Shown in pieces: positions 21,799 to 32,567 of a stretch of DNA of 64,000 bases. Both the position numbers and the translations under genes were made by a program. The notes under the pieces were generated by a model. That model saw only the letters and a list, made by a program, of their open reading frames with translations. It was not told the origin of the DNA and did no database searches. The stretch's first letter is position 1; each line of letters opens with the position of its first letter. This stretch comes from Amoebophrya sp. A120 (Eukaryota > Sar > Dinophyceae > Syndiniales > Amoebophryaceae): NCBI GenBank assembly GCA_905178155.1, contig CAJINV010000010.1, forward strand, positions 3,120,587 to 3,184,586, given 5' to 3'.

Positions 21799-23134
21799 TC
21801 ATTTTTGGGGCTGCGATTTTTCTTTTTTTGTTCCGCACCATGCAACTGATAAAACGCGGCCAACTTCAATTTCAAACCATTGAGAGATAATGTCGGGAAA
21901 GTCGAAGTGAGCGGGCCATACTTCGCAGCAAGTTGTCACTGCATCGTTCAGACCAACGAGAACGGTGCTATCCTGAGTAAAAAAGTTCCCACCCCAGAGA
22001 TGGCATGCAGAAGATATGAGCAATGAAACCCAAAATAGCTCGTAGAACCCTGTCATCTTCCACCAAGGCATGCAGAAGGTATGCATCTCCTGCACATACA
22101 TTTGCAACGCGCATCTTCCCACGAAGAGATGAGATATTACATTGTTCATAAATGGTGTTATGGAAAAATTCTTTTAATGCAGTATCAAACAGGATACTAG
22201 CGACGAGTGCGAGGTGGTTTGTGATCATGCGGCTACCCTTCTTGCTAGCCTGCTTCAATACACGTCTTGTTCAGATAGAAACTTACTAAACTTTATCCCA
22301 AAACGAAACTCGCATCCTGACTCTGGGGTTGGAACGTTTTTACAACCCAGGATACGTGTCACGATCCTCCTTGTCCGGTGTATTTTTGAAACGATTTTCA
22401 AAAAAATCATCGGGGGCATCCAAATTGTCGTTTTCCGCACCATTTTTGTACACTGCCTTCTGATATGCATTGCAAATTATATGTCCACTTGGTCTGGAAG
22501 AATTCAGCGACCTTGAGTCCTCAAGATCAAGTAGAAGGTTTGTCATGCTCGGCCAGCATGAAGGTTCTCAAATCTCCTGTCATGCTACACGTTATGAAGT
22601 ACTCAAAGAAATGCCCCAGTTTTCTCTAATGTAGAAGTGCTGTTTGCCATGCAGAATGGCAATGCCAATGGGCAACACCTAGCAAGAAGAACTCAATAAA
22701 TACTATGTCAACATGCTTGTCTGGAGTAGTTGAGGCATCCTCAACATGGGTCGTGTCCACCCAGCGTCACAAGTGTCCAGACCGAGACATCACAATTGTA
22801 TTCGATATCTCAGGGTCCTTGTAATACAATAGCTCCGCGAAGCGAACGCAAAGCTCAGTTTCGAATTCAGGATGAGGAGGAGGATCCTCCATAATTTCTT
22901 TTTGCTTGGCCTTTTCGAAAAACTTTGCACAGGTCAGCTGGTCCGGCGCCTTGTTGGTTTTCGTAGTGCCCTCGCCGGTACCCGTTCCAAGACCGAGGCG
23001 GCCCAGAAAGTATCCCAGCGCGCAAGAACTACTTAAGTACTTCCCTTCGCCTCGTGCCTGAGGCTCTGCACGGCGTGAGAAGCAACAGAAAACAACACGC
23101 CGACCAGGACCAGAAAGTACTTTCGTTTCTGCAT
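21799..23134 (-). CDS. Cysteine-rich secreted protein, paralog 2a
   Basis: The best-preserved member. ATG 23134 opens MQKRKYFLVLVGVLFSVASH, a clear signal peptide, and the frame closes at TAA after about 33 codons, where GTACTTAAG could be a 5' splice site (exon 23134-23041). Downstream exons read GTTKTNKAPDQLTCAKFFEK and CVRFAELLYYKD (to 22808), EKAVYKNGAENDN (22463-22355) and AVTTCCEVWPAHFD (21968-21799). The link between the signal exon and the second exon is not resolved; the stretch between them is also open in one frame (YFLGRLGLGTGTGEG). Both introners are shared in position with paralog 1a. Confidence 0.5.
21969..22354. mobile_element. Introner, family F
   Basis: Ends TATCCTGAGTAAAAAAGTTC and CAACCCAGGATA; flanks GGTGC/CGTGT. 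Removal reads DRDTVLVGLND. Longer than the copy at 17394 by internal sequence. Confidence 0.75.
22464..22807. mobile_element. Introner, degraded family A
   Basis: Left end TATGCATTGCAAATTATATG, right end CAATTGTATTCGATA; flanks TCTGA/TCTCA. Removal reads YKDPEKAVYKNG. Confidence 0.72.
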
Positions 23135-24200
23135 TTTACATCAAACAAAAGTGATTTATTTATTACTATGTCAAATTCATCATGTAGACGTAGGTAGTAT
23201 GCTATATTGCCCTTCTTCTGCAAGAACGTGTCAGGCGTGGTGCAAAGAAAAAGGCCGTAACAAGCGTGAGAGATGCAGAACAGATGCAGTTGTGGTTTGA
23301 CATGCCAAATGAAGACGAGGGATGAAAGTAGCTCTTCCACACTTCCATAGAAACTCCCCGACATCGAGAGCCGCTGTCGGTTCCGGCCCTCCGCCGAAAA
23401 TAAAACCGGCCACACTCCCAGCAAGAACCACGACCACCGTCTTTGTTCGGAAGACTTTCATGTTTCTTTTTTGCAGGATCAAGCTCAACCCCTGCTTGCA
23501 AGATCAAATTCAAGAACAGAGGGATAAATACTGCAAATGTGGTTGAATCTTCAGACACTCGCCGGATTTATTTGATCAAAACGCTCTCGCGGTCAGTTTT
23601 TATTTTTTCTTTTTCAATCAAACTAGAACTGCTACTAGTGCCGAAAGGTTGTAAACTCCAATACGATGATGAGGACCTGAGGGGGGGGAAGAACGAGAAG
23701 GAAAGCGGCGCAACAAAATCGAGACAAATTCTACCAAAATCAGAAAACGAATTTCTGCTCCGAAAGGAGAACAGCGACGGCGAAGGAGCAGAAGATCCTC
23801 TTCTCCGGGCTGCAAAAGAGGACAAGGAAAAACACCGAGTCCGAGACCGCTCCTGGCGGCTATCAAATCGAACACATCAGGAAAAGCAGGACCGAGGCTG
23901 GGCTAGAACTACGAAGAAGCTACTAGTGTAAAAGACTACCGAGAGTTCTTGGCGCGAAACGAACCCGAAAAAACTAAAACCGAGAAAATCCTTGGTATGA
24001 TGCAAGCCAGCCGGCGTGGCGAACGAAATACAGCGGAGCTGCCGGATACGTTAAGCACTTGTTTTTAAAGAGCCCCATCGAAGATGTCGATCGTGGGGGA
24101 CGATACAGCACGAAAATGACCACCGAGGAGGTACTTACAACATTATTGTTCTCTGGACCGAAACAAGACGGCACTGCAGACCGAGGTGTCGCAGCAGGTG

Positions 24201-24913
24201 GACGAATATAATTACCGAGAACTTTTACTCAGCATCGATGTTGATGCTCGCTCTGTTTTCATCAGAATATTACCGACGTGCACAGGAGAGACGAAGTAGT
24301 TAAAGTTATTGGAGACAAGAACGAACTTAAAGTCAAATTTATTATGCAGTGTGCTCCTTGTAAAACAGTGAGGACGACGTAGTTTTAGCTCAATTAACCG
24401 AGGAGAGGACATGATGGGAGATGGAACCGCGCGAAGCAGTGCACGCCTTTTATTTCACGCTCGGTCCTGGTAGTAACGTGGCCTCAACACATGGAAAATG
24501 TCGGAAGAGCTCCTTCGGCAGCTGGCCCTTTTTTAGCAGATTCAATGTGTCGTCGAGGTAAACCTCATAGTTGTAGGTACTTCTCGAGCGTGGTACATAT
24601 AGAAACGTGCTGTGTGCGTGTGCGAGAGTGGCTTCGACATCTTCCTCTTTTCCACCACGACCACGACCACCTCTTCTTCACGTTCATTATCTATAGCAGG
24701 GGAGGACTAGCACAAGCCCAACCCTTGGCTGAGCTGAAACTTCTAAAAAATGAAGAAACGGGGGGTCGTTTTCTTGATGAGAATGGTCCGCAGTTCGTTC
24801 CATCATCATGATCAGGAAAATTGAGTGTAATACAGTTTGCGATATCGTGCATTTCGATTTCATTTGACATTGCGCGTTTGTTTAGCTTGTGTTCTGTGTC
24901 TGTCCAAGCGAAA
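24201..24913. other. Spacer downstream of the Lys-rich gene
   Basis: No coding signal that I can defend. A plus-strand frame of 106 codons at 24491-24811 has no supporting feature. Confidence 0.4.
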
Positions 24914-26740
24914 TTATCTTCCCTTCTTCTTCCCCTTTTTTTTCGTGGCTGCCTTCTTCGCCGCCTTGCCCTTCTTGGCCAGTAATTTGTTCTTCGCTTT
25001 CGGGTATCAAATGTAAAAATGTCTGGGTCTGGAAGAAGCAACTTGTCATGCTAAATCTGCAGCATGCAAAAATCTGTGTTGCATGATTACCAAAAGTGTT
25101 TCAGTTTTGACCAAGTCGGGAGGTAGTGTCTCATGCAGGATAGGCATTAGAAAGGTCTCGCAGAATCTGTCATGCTAGGTCCTGCATTCCAGACCTCATG
25201 GGTCATGGAAAAGCAGCATGACAAATCGCGCACTCTTCCAGACCCAGACATTTTTACATTTGATATCGGGTATAAACGGGTTGCAAATGTGTAGTCCTAG
25301 TTCTACTTTGGAGGGGGCTCCTCGGGGAGAATATTTTTCTTTTCGTGGTACACACGAACCTTGCCCTTGTCGTGCTCCCTAACTCACATGGCTGGAGAGT
25401 TTGAGTTTGTGATGCACCACAATCGCTGGCGAGGCAAAGGTGCACCTCCTTCGCATTTGTGTATTTTTCTCAAGAAAGTTCTTGTATCGTACCCAAGAAT
25501 GAGAGTGACAGAGCCAGCTCGCGTCATGCAACTCGTCATGCTTGTCTGATGCCCATTGCAGTAGTTCTAGTTCTTTTCATAATCGATCTAATCTTATGCT
25601 TATCATCCTCCACGAGTAGTTTCTTGCATGACAACTTTCCCGAGGAGGTCGTGGCGCCCCCGACCATGACCTCCACCCAGAACAATTACCCACATTTGCA
25701 GTAGATAGCGGACTCGGCTTCTTCACCGAGGAGGATCCGCCACCGGCTGGACCTCTGCTATTTTTCTTCGGCACGGCGGATTTAGATTATGACCGTGCAC
25801 AACTCCCCCTGCTAGTACCCCTCGTTCATATTGCATGAACAGCAATACCAGCGTCAGAAAGTAGAATGCAGGTTTCGCATGACAAATTTTTTGAACAGGA
25901 GTTGTGTAGTTGTGCTATTTGGGCTGCCAGAACTTGTCATGCAAACAGTACAAACAACAGCCAAGGCGTAAATTAGGTCTTTTGCATGACAGATGAGGGG
26001 GACGAGGGGGAGTTGTGCACTCTCATATAGACGCCCCGTCGTTGTCGTCGTCATCTTCGGTGCTGGACTGAAAGGACCCCTGGGTCGGGCCGTTTTTGTT
26101 TTATGACCTGCTCAAACGGAACAACAATCTCAAACGTTACAATAGAGTCTCCTGGGTTTTGCTTTGTATTCTATTGCATGACCAGCATGACAGACTCGGA
26201 CAGCATTTTTCCACTTTCTGCAATACAAATTTCGGCAGATTGTATTGCGGATTGGGACCACTCCAGAACTTGTCATGCGCAATGGCAATCCTATGTCAAG
26301 TGGCTAGATAATGCACTTCTTGCAAGACAAATTCAAGATTCTATATGTAACGTTTGAGATTGTAAAACCTGAGCAGGTCATATGTTTTCCGGCCGGGTTC
26401 TTGTTTTGATCGTGGTGCTCGTCAGCTCCGTGGCGTTTGCAAGGTACTTCTCGTATTTATGCATTGCAAAAGTATCCACCTCGCACCAGTAGAAAAAAGC
26501 AAGACAAATTGGCTCGACATTACAACTTGAATCTGTACAATGCGGATTTTTTTTCCTTAACTAGCCTTCTTGTTAAACTTCTCTAAAATGCATAAACTGC
26601 AATTTTTACGTACGAATATGATACTTTTGCGATCCATAGTATTGGTCCGGGTCAAACTTCTCTTTGTTCTGCTCCAGATACAGCTTGTAGCTGAAGTGGT
26701 ATTTTAAATTTGCGCTGCTAGAAGTGCAAGTGTGCATCAT
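24914..26740 (-). CDS. Lys-rich tailed protein, unknown
   Basis: ATG 26740 begins MMHTCTSSSANLKYHFSY. Five introners are removed to give 133 residues: exons 26740-26639, 26457-26383, 26101-26028, 25787-25708 and 25004-24914 (plus a five-base remnant at 25266-25270 between two adjacent introners). The middle is acidic (STEDDDDND), then Ser/Gly-rich, and the end is strongly basic (AKNKLLAKKGKAAKKAATKK) with the stop at 24914. The basic tail resembles those of nucleic-acid-binding or ribosomal proteins, but I recognise no family. The frame holds only if all five elements are removed by the 5-bp rule. Confidence 0.65.
25005..25265. mobile_element. Introner, family A
   Basis: Ends TATCAAATGTAAAAATGTCTG and complement; flanking repeat TCGGG exact. 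Internal sequence runs opposite to the copy at 5707, so family A is removed in both orientations. Confidence 0.88.
25271..25707. mobile_element. Introner, family L (single copy)
   Basis: Weak inverted ends sharing TTGCAAATGTG; flanks TCGGG/GCGGA. Separated from the adjacent family A element by a single five-base unit. Removal of both gives KKPSPQAKNKLLAK. Confidence 0.6.
25788..26027. mobile_element. Introner, family E
   Basis: Ends with GTGCACAACTCCCCC and complement; flanks TAGAT/TAGAC. Removal reads NDGASKSAVPKKN. Confidence 0.87.
26102..26382. mobile_element. Introner, family C
   Basis: Ends TATGACCTGCTCAAACG and GAGCAGGTCATA; flanking repeat TGTTT exact. Removal reads TRPENKNGPTQG. Confidence 0.88.
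26458..26638. mobile_element. Introner, family B
   Basis: Left end TATGCATTGCAAAAGTATC, right end ATACTTTTGCGATCCATA; flanking repeat GTATT exact. Removal reads PDQYEKYLANA. Confidence 0.86.
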
Positions 26741-26775
26741 GACCAGGAAGATATTCAATCATATATTGAATTTTT

Positions 26776-27313
26776 TTAGGTCGTGACGACACCACATGAC
26801 CTGTTAAACTTTCCGTGTAGTTTCTCCCTCGCACAGCAAAAAGAACGTACGAATGGGACGTGTGCTAGAAGATGAATAGCATTCTTGATTTTGCTTCTGT
26901 ACTTCCGAAAAAAAAAACATTCTTTAAAAAAAAGGTGGTCGTGGTTGCACTGGTTATCTATATCTTCTCTATCGTATCTATAGTACTTGCTTTCCTGCAT
27001 TGCGAGCATTTTCTGGAGCACCCAATAGTCCCGCCTTGCTTCCCCCTGCTCCAAAGTCGGAGCCCCGAAGTACTTGCGTTCTCCCACGGTAACCATGGAC
27101 TGCCACACCCGAAAGCCGAGGAGCTGGGCGGCCACGATGGTCTCGGGGTGTTCCTTCCAAGAGTCGTCTGGGGGGATGTCGGTGCCCAACTTGGCATTTT
27201 GAACGGCTGCGGTCAAATATTTGTTTTATTTTCATCTCATCAACAGGTGAGTTAGGATTAGGAAGGAGCATGAACATCATGATGGAGAGACGCCAGGGAA
27301 TGGGAACGAACAC
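26776..27313 (-). CDS. Small unknown protein, exon structure unresolved
   Basis: A minus-strand frame reads AVQNAKLGTDIPPDDSWKEH, then ETIVAAQLLGFRVWQSMVTV and ARRDYWVLQKMLAMQESKYY, which is clearly coding in style. Its first ATG is internal. An upstream frame MFVPIPWRLSIMMFMLLP (from 27313) in another phase, followed by TTTGACCGCAG at 27208, suggests a short first exon joined by an ordinary intron. The 3' end after YDREDIDNQ degrades into low-quality sequence and may also be interrupted. No introner is present. Function unknown; the hydrophobic start could be a targeting peptide. Confidence 0.4.
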
Positions 27314-27398
27314 GGAGTTAGCAAAATAATCACAACCATAAGCATCGTGGTCGCGGCATAGTTTTAGTTAGACATCAAGACAGTGTATTGCTATAGTT

Positions 27399-28322
27399 TC
27401 ATCTCGTTTTACTACCTTCCATATGCAATGCAAAAGTATCGTGCTCGTAGTATTGCAATACAAATTAGCTCAGCATGACAACTGGAATTTCTCATGCTGA
27501 TTTAGTTTGACAAAGAAATTTGTCTTGCATGACTGCGAGTAGTACGAGTACGATACTTTTGCACAGGATATTCCACCCACATCGCTTCATAGTTCTTCTT
27601 CTCCTTTATGCGAGTGCACAACTCCCCCTCCCCCTCATTTGAATGGCATCCGCAGCAACACAAGTCCTGGCACAGATGCAGGAGCTTTCGCATGAAGACA
27701 AATTTGCACATGAGTGTAGTGCTATTTGGGCCGCCAGAATTTGTCATGCACACAGTGCCAAGAGGCAAAGCGTGGACTTGGTATCTTCCATGACAAATGA
27801 GGGGGAGGGGGGGTTGTGCACTCTCATATCCTTCAGCAGCGAGGCACGAAGACTGTTCAGTTCGTCGCTACTGGCGCACTGGCGACTGAACTTCGCGAGG
27901 CGCTCGTTTATCTCATTCAGTTCGGGCTCAATTTCTTCCTCCACGAGCCTGCCAAAACGGTCCCAGATGTCGTACAGCCTGTGCCGCTCGTTCTTGGTCA
28001 GAAACTTTGGGGGGTGACCTGGGGGGCAGTGGGGTCGTAAAAAAGAAGTTTCACTTTTTTCACGAAGTACAAGTATGATCAAAAATGGGCTCATGAAACA
28101 TCATTAAAAATATGCATGCACTTGGATGCAACTGCAAGAGCAAAAGTTCAGATGCTGCGAGCGCAACGCGGCTAACTTGTGAAAGTGTAAATATGTACCC
28201 GGTGGCCACTTATCACTGCGAAACATGCATCTGTCCGGCATGGGGTCAATGGGCACGAACGGCGCTGTCAGCACAAGGCCACCCGCCATCTCCTCTGCCT
28301 TCGTATGCAGTGCAAAATTCAT
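27399..28322 (-). CDS. Unknown 142-residue protein
   Basis: ATG 28322 begins MNFALHTKAEEMAGGLVLTA. A GT-AG intron at 28019-28132 (CTGCCCCCCAG at its 3' end) joins CSC to SHPPKFLTKNERH; two introners then follow. Exons 28322-28133, 28018-27829, 27606-27571 and 27421-27399 sum to 143 codons. The protein has a Pro-rich N-terminal part (VPIDPMPDRCMFRSDKW) and a charged helical part (FGRLVEEEIEPELNEINERL). I recognise no family. It is one of few genes here with both an ordinary intron and introners. Confidence 0.6.
27422..27570. mobile_element. Introner, family B
   Basis: Ends TATGCAATGC and GCACAGGATA; flanking repeat TTCCA exact. Removal reads AMWVEGSKTR and stop. Confidence 0.88.
27607..27828. 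mobile_element. Introner, family E
   Basis: Ends TATGCGAGTGCACAACTCC and complement; flanking repeat TCCTT exact. Removal reads SLLKEKKNYEAM. Confidence 0.88.
28019..28132 (-). other. GT-AG intron
   Basis: Starts GTTGCATCC, ends CTGCCCCCCAG on the minus strand, 114 bases. It is phase-consistent, joining FCSC to SHPPKF, and has no inverted ends or flanking repeat. Confidence 0.55.
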
Positions 28323-28524
28323 TTTATCGCAGCTCTATTATTAGTTGTGAGTGGAGCATCAAGTTGCATTAATATAGCATGTCCAAAATTACCCGCCGTA
28401 GAGTGAGAAATACTGGTCTTACTAGGTAAAGTCGTATTCGAAATCGAACGAACCGAGTCTGTGATGTTAGAAGCGAGTTTGTCATGCAGATTCAGATGAG
28501 AATAAAAAAGCCATCTGTCATACA

Positions 28525-30413
28525 TCAGTAGTGGCAAGAATTTGTTGAGGAAGTAGCACTAGAGTGCGATACTAGTCTGGGACTTTTGCACCCGACATAC
28601 TTCGCGCTCTGTTGCAGCGTCTCCTGCCATGCCTGCTCCTCCTTCGTCACCCGTTGCTTGCGCTGTTTCGGCTCTCCTGAACCAGCCCGTCGGCCATTCG
28701 CGCCGTTATTTCCTCGCCCACCTTGCGTGTTGTTTGCCGACGAGTTGGACCTTTCCGCTTTCTCATATCGGTATGCTGTGCAAAAGTAATATCGCACTCG
28801 TAGTAATTCTTGCAGTCATGCATTACAAACCATCTTTTTTAAGGCAGATCTGCAGTACAAATTGTATTTCTCATGCTGAGAAAATTTGTCATACGTTTTA
28901 TATATACTAGCACGATGCTTTTGCAGTTCATAATTGGTTCATCCACGGAAGCTGATGCGCCTTTTTCGCCGCCTCCTGCAGGACACCTCCGAAGATCGAG
29001 TTTTTGGCCAGAAAATTCACCTGCTCCGGTATAACCTGCTCAGGTGTTACAATCTCAAACAAGCGATTATACAATAGAATTATCGAAATCTGTGATGCAA
29101 GAGATGCATTTATTTGTGGCCAACTCTCATAGGATTGCGCATGACAAGTTCCGGAGTCCCAAACCGCACCACATTTCGGCGAAATTTGTATTGCAGAAAG
29201 TGGAACGGTCTGCGAGTCTGTCATGCTCATCATGCAACGCAAATCCTAGATTCTACGTGTCACGTTTGAGATTGTAACACCTGAGCAGATCATATCCGCG
29301 GCCGCCGCTGCGGCCTGCCGGCTCAAAGGCTGCCTTGCTGGTCCTCCTGCGGAAGTAGTGCCACCTGCTGCTGCGCGAAGATTATTTGCCGCGGTGGAGG
29401 TGGACGTCGGCCGTCCAGCCATCATCGGCTGATTCATGTGCGAAGTAGACGTGGCTGTTGTTCCTACCCTCTGTAGATTCAGATTGATCGGCGGTCGGGA
29501 AGAGGAGGAGGAGGACCCGGTAGTTATTGCACCAGACACCAGAATTTGCTGGCCAACGTGGAGGGGCCCTGGTGCACCACCTCCACGCTGCTGCTGTTGC
29601 GCCGCTTGCTTTTCTTGAAGGAGTTGCGCCTTTTGCATTTGAAAGTTGTGCAGTGCGATTTTTTCTGCTTGCTCGACACTGCGGATGCTATGCATTGCAA
29701 AAGTATCGCACTCGTACTGATTGCGTTCATGCATTACAAATCTCTCTTTTAAGGCAGATCCGCATTACAAATTTAATTTGTAATGCTAAGTGAATTTGTA
29801 ATGCAAGTTTTACAACTACTACGATATTTTTGCAATGTATAGACGCTGATTTGGCGCAATGTCGTGCCGGCGTCGAACCCCCCCGCGCTGAAGCACCGGG
29901 CCTTCATATCCTGAGTAAAAACGTACCCACAACAGAGTTGTAATGCAGATTTGCAAAGACAGGAAGACTTGTAATGCGCATCCGCATGAGAGGCATTTCC
30001 AGTCGTGTTTTGGAATTTGTGATGCTGTGAACAGGATGAGCAGATGAATCTGTGATGCGGCTGCACTTGCTAACCTGCACTACACTGCAGAGCGCAACTT
30101 GTCATGCGTGACTCACAAAACTCCTAGGTTTGTGTTGCAAAATCCCCATCCTGACTCTGGTGTGGGTACGTTTTTACTCAGGATACTTCATCTTGGAAAC
30201 GAGATCTTTCGCTTTCGATTCGTCGAGCCCTTTCGCCATCAATTTTTGCGCGATAAATCTTGCATGTTCGCCGTTCAGCGGCCCGTTCGCTCCGCCCCCA
30301 TGCACGGCTCTTGGATCGGCCACACCTGCTCCGGGAGGAGGCGCAGAAGGAGCTGCGCCAGGATTCCCTACTGCGCCGCGCTGCTGCTGGTTCTGCTGTG
30401 CCGGGGTCATCAT
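28525..30413 (-). CDS. Unknown Gln/Ala-rich protein
   Basis: ATG 30413 begins MMTPAQQNQQQRG. Five exons (30413-30186, 29906-29842, 29688-29295, 29029-28933, 28771-28525) give 336 residues after four introners are removed. A conserved-looking segment near residues 50-105 reads ARFIAQKLMAKGLDESKAKD, then MKARCFSAGGFDAGTTLRQI. A second near residues 225-265 reads NFLAKNSIFGGVLQEAAKKA and HQLPWMNQYEKAE. Between them lies a Ser/Thr/Ala-rich linker. The end is Gly/Asn-rich, then basic. No family recognised; the two helical segments suggest a binding protein, without evidence for a partner. Confidence 0.65.
28772..28932. mobile_element. Introner, family B
   Basis: Ends TATGCTGTGC and GCAGTTCATA; flanks ATCGG/ATTGG. 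Removal reads LPWMNQYEKAER. Confidence 0.87.
29030..29294. mobile_element. Introner, family C
   Basis: Ends TATAACCTGCTCAGGTG and GAGCAGATCATA; flanks TCCGG/TCCGC. Removal reads AAAAEQVNFLAK. Confidence 0.87.
29689..29841. mobile_element. Introner, family B
   Basis: Ends TATGCATTGC and GCAATGTATA; flanks GATGC/GACGC. Removal reads RQISVRSVEQAEK. Confidence 0.87.
29907..30185. mobile_element. Introner, family F
   Basis: Ends TATCCTGAGTAAAAACGTAC and TTTTACTCAGGATA; flanking repeat CTTCA exact. Removal reads LVSKMKARCFSAG. The cleanest family F copy. Confidence 0.88.
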
Positions 30414-30813
30414 CTTCTTATACAATAAAGAGGAGGAGGAGGAGGATCAACAGCAGACCGCAGTAGAAAATGCAATGCAGATAAAACTAAAGGTAAAACA
30501 GCGAATCTCAACACTCTCAGTTTGGTGTTTCTTCTACCGTCGCAAGGTACTTCTACATTTGTTTTCGGTGACGTCGGGTACGAATTGGTATTTGGAAAAT
30601 AGCACAAGATAGAGCATCAGCATAGAGTATTTCGATTACGACGATCTATAAAAATTCGTTGTATTTATTGAAAATGTGTTGAATAAAACGGCATTCATGT
30701 AAGTCATCTGCATCTGTGTCGCTTGTGTCGCTGGTGGTCAAGAAAATTCAAATTTCATGTAGAGAGGTGGAGAGTAGCAAAAGTTTGCTTCTAAAATTTT
30801 GAATCAGGGCAAC

Positions 30814-31380
30814 ATGCTTCTGTTGCTGCCTTGTTTCTTTGTTTATTCCATACAACGTGCTAGTTGTTCATCTTTCCCAAAACAAATTATCTTCGAGCTT
30901 GATGAAAATAACACGTGTATTTCTAGACCCTTTCCTCGTTTGTTCAGAACAGACACAGTCTTCTCCTCTTTCACGCAAACTACTTTAGTTGTTTTATACA
31001 TTTTTCAAGAAGACCAAAACCAGCAACAGTTGCATCTTCAGCACAGGGAGACGACGAGATTCCAAAATCGGACGACGCCGAACGACCTAGGCGTTGAACA
31101 CCTTTGCTTTTCCAACCATTGGCGAAAAGAAAAACCCCAACACAGGACAGTAAACCACTACTGGGGTCTTTCTAAATCGCTCAACGGGACGATAGCACTA
31201 TGGGGAGTCGAACTCCTCCCGGAAATACTCTACAACTCATCATCTTCCCGTCCTGGAGCTTCTTGCTTTTTTGATGTCTTGCTTCTTGAAGATGCACCAT
31301 CTACACTGCGGCAGCTTTGTTCCTTCGTCCACCTTCCACCGAGGGACAGTAAAGCGGCGGGCATCAAAATACTTAGTTAG
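30814..31380 (+). CDS. Possible secreted protein, plus strand
   Basis: The only plus-strand frame I keep. ATG 30814 begins MLLLLPCFFVYSIQRASC, which looks like a signal peptide, and the frame runs 188 codons to a stop at 31380. The rest has no repeats, no cysteine pattern and no family I know. Composition is AT-rich like the spacers, and it has no introner. It lies just left of the 166-bp inverted repeat. It could be a chance frame. Confidence 0.3.
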   Translation: MLLLLPCFFVYSIQRASCSSFPKQIIFELDENNTCISRPFPRLFRTDTVFSSFTQTTLVVLYIFQEDQNQQQLHLQHRETTRFQNRTTPNDLGVEHLCFSNHWRKEKPQHRTVNHYWGLSKSLNGTIALWGVELLPEILYNSSSSRPGASCFFDVLLLEDAPSTLRQLCSFVHLPPRDSKAAGIKILS

Positions 31381-31588
31381 AGCAACATCAAGCACGTAGA
31401 TTAGAACCGGGAAGTTGTTGTACTTAGATCCGGAACTGCCCTAGCAGATAGGTGCGCGAAAATAGATGAGCCTAGATTTACCAATGACCAAAAGCAAAAG
31501 ACTACATCATCACCCACCGCTCGAAATAAATGTGGATCCAGCTACACCTGTCAACGACAAAACCTCCAAACTTGGAGGTCTCGAAAAA

Positions 31589-31754
31589 TGTTGTTCACAG
31601 AATGTTCACACCTATCTTCATCGGTCAAGATCTTGTTTTCTTCTTGGTCGTGACTACTCGGCTGAGCTTTTTTCTGAATCGTGTACATCGTACTGATATC
31701 GCCGAGTCGCATGAAGAAGTCGTTTTTTTGGGGAATGTTTTTTTACTTTTGCCT
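31589..31754. repeat. Inverted repeat, left arm
   Basis: Begins TGTTGTTCACAGAATG and ends TTTACTTTTGCCT. It pairs with 31895-32060 with three mismatches in 166 bp. The loop is 140 bp. Confidence 0.85.
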
Positions 31755-31894
31755 TCCTGATTGTTTTGCTCAATCTTGAGCCAACGGCTCACAACAAAAT
31801 TATACAGGTTGCATCGTGTCTCACATGTTCCAGGGTCTATCTAGATGTGAATCAACGTAATGAAACCTAGTGGCCGATTGGCAAAAAAACGGGT

Positions 31895-32060
31895 AGGCAA
31901 AAGTAAAAAAACATTCCCCAAAAAAACGACTTCTTCATGCGACTCGGCGATATCAATACGATGCACACGATTCAGAAAAAAGCTCAACCGAGTAGTCACG
32001 ACCAAGAAGAAAACAAGATCTTGACCGATGAAGATAGGTGTGAACATTCTGTGAACAACA
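31895..32060. repeat. Inverted repeat, right arm
   Basis: Reverse complement of 31589-31754 apart from three substitutions. No introner family ends here and no flanking direct repeat is obvious. Confidence 0.85.
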
Positions 32061-32567
32061 AATAGCGCCACGCATAATTCTCTTGCCACGACCGACAGTT
32101 TTGGATATCTCCTTTTTTGTTTTGCACGGTAGCTGCAGAGATCACGTCCTCTATAAGAGGAGAGCACTTGTTGCAGATGGACCACATTAAACCGAGTTTT
32201 TTTCTCTTTCACTTTCCACCCGAGGAGCATGGAGCAGCTGCACTTGGCGGGTCTACGCCTACAAAAAGTCATACTCTATCTTAGCAGCTGCGATGAAGAA
32301 CACAAATATAATTTGCTCAGACCGAATGCGAATGACCGACGTCGACCACTGCAGTTTTCTTCATTCGAGCGAGCGGATGTTTTTTATGCCATTGCGTTAT
32401 AGCTTGCTCAGGGGGCAATATGGTAAGTAATCATGATTTGAACTGCTCTGCTCAAGACATCAATATTAGGGCATGAACAGGACACGGTAAACTATCTACA
32501 TCTTCGTGTAGGGGTAATTGGTAACCACCTGCAGTCCTTGATGCAACATCTCATGAAAAGTCTTCTA

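Larger units (their letters stand above)
19715..24200. repeat. Segmental tandem duplication, right copy
   Basis: Partner of 14990-19560, offset about 4.7 kb. Both copies keep the same two introner positions (F at 21969, degraded A at 22464), so those insertions predate the duplication. Confidence 0.8.

Noticed and set aside
23443-23931. Plus-strand frame of 162 codons in the right duplicate
   Set aside because: The corresponding stretch of the left duplicate has no such frame, so it is not under coding constraint.
31180-31260. Possible tRNA because of GGAGTTCGACTCC on the minus strand
   Set aside because: The loop is the wrong size for a T arm and no acceptor, D or anticodon stems line up upstream.
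31466-32272. Mirror-image frames on both strands around 31.5-32.3 kb
   Set aside because: They exist because the two arms of the inverted repeat encode the same peptide in opposite directions.
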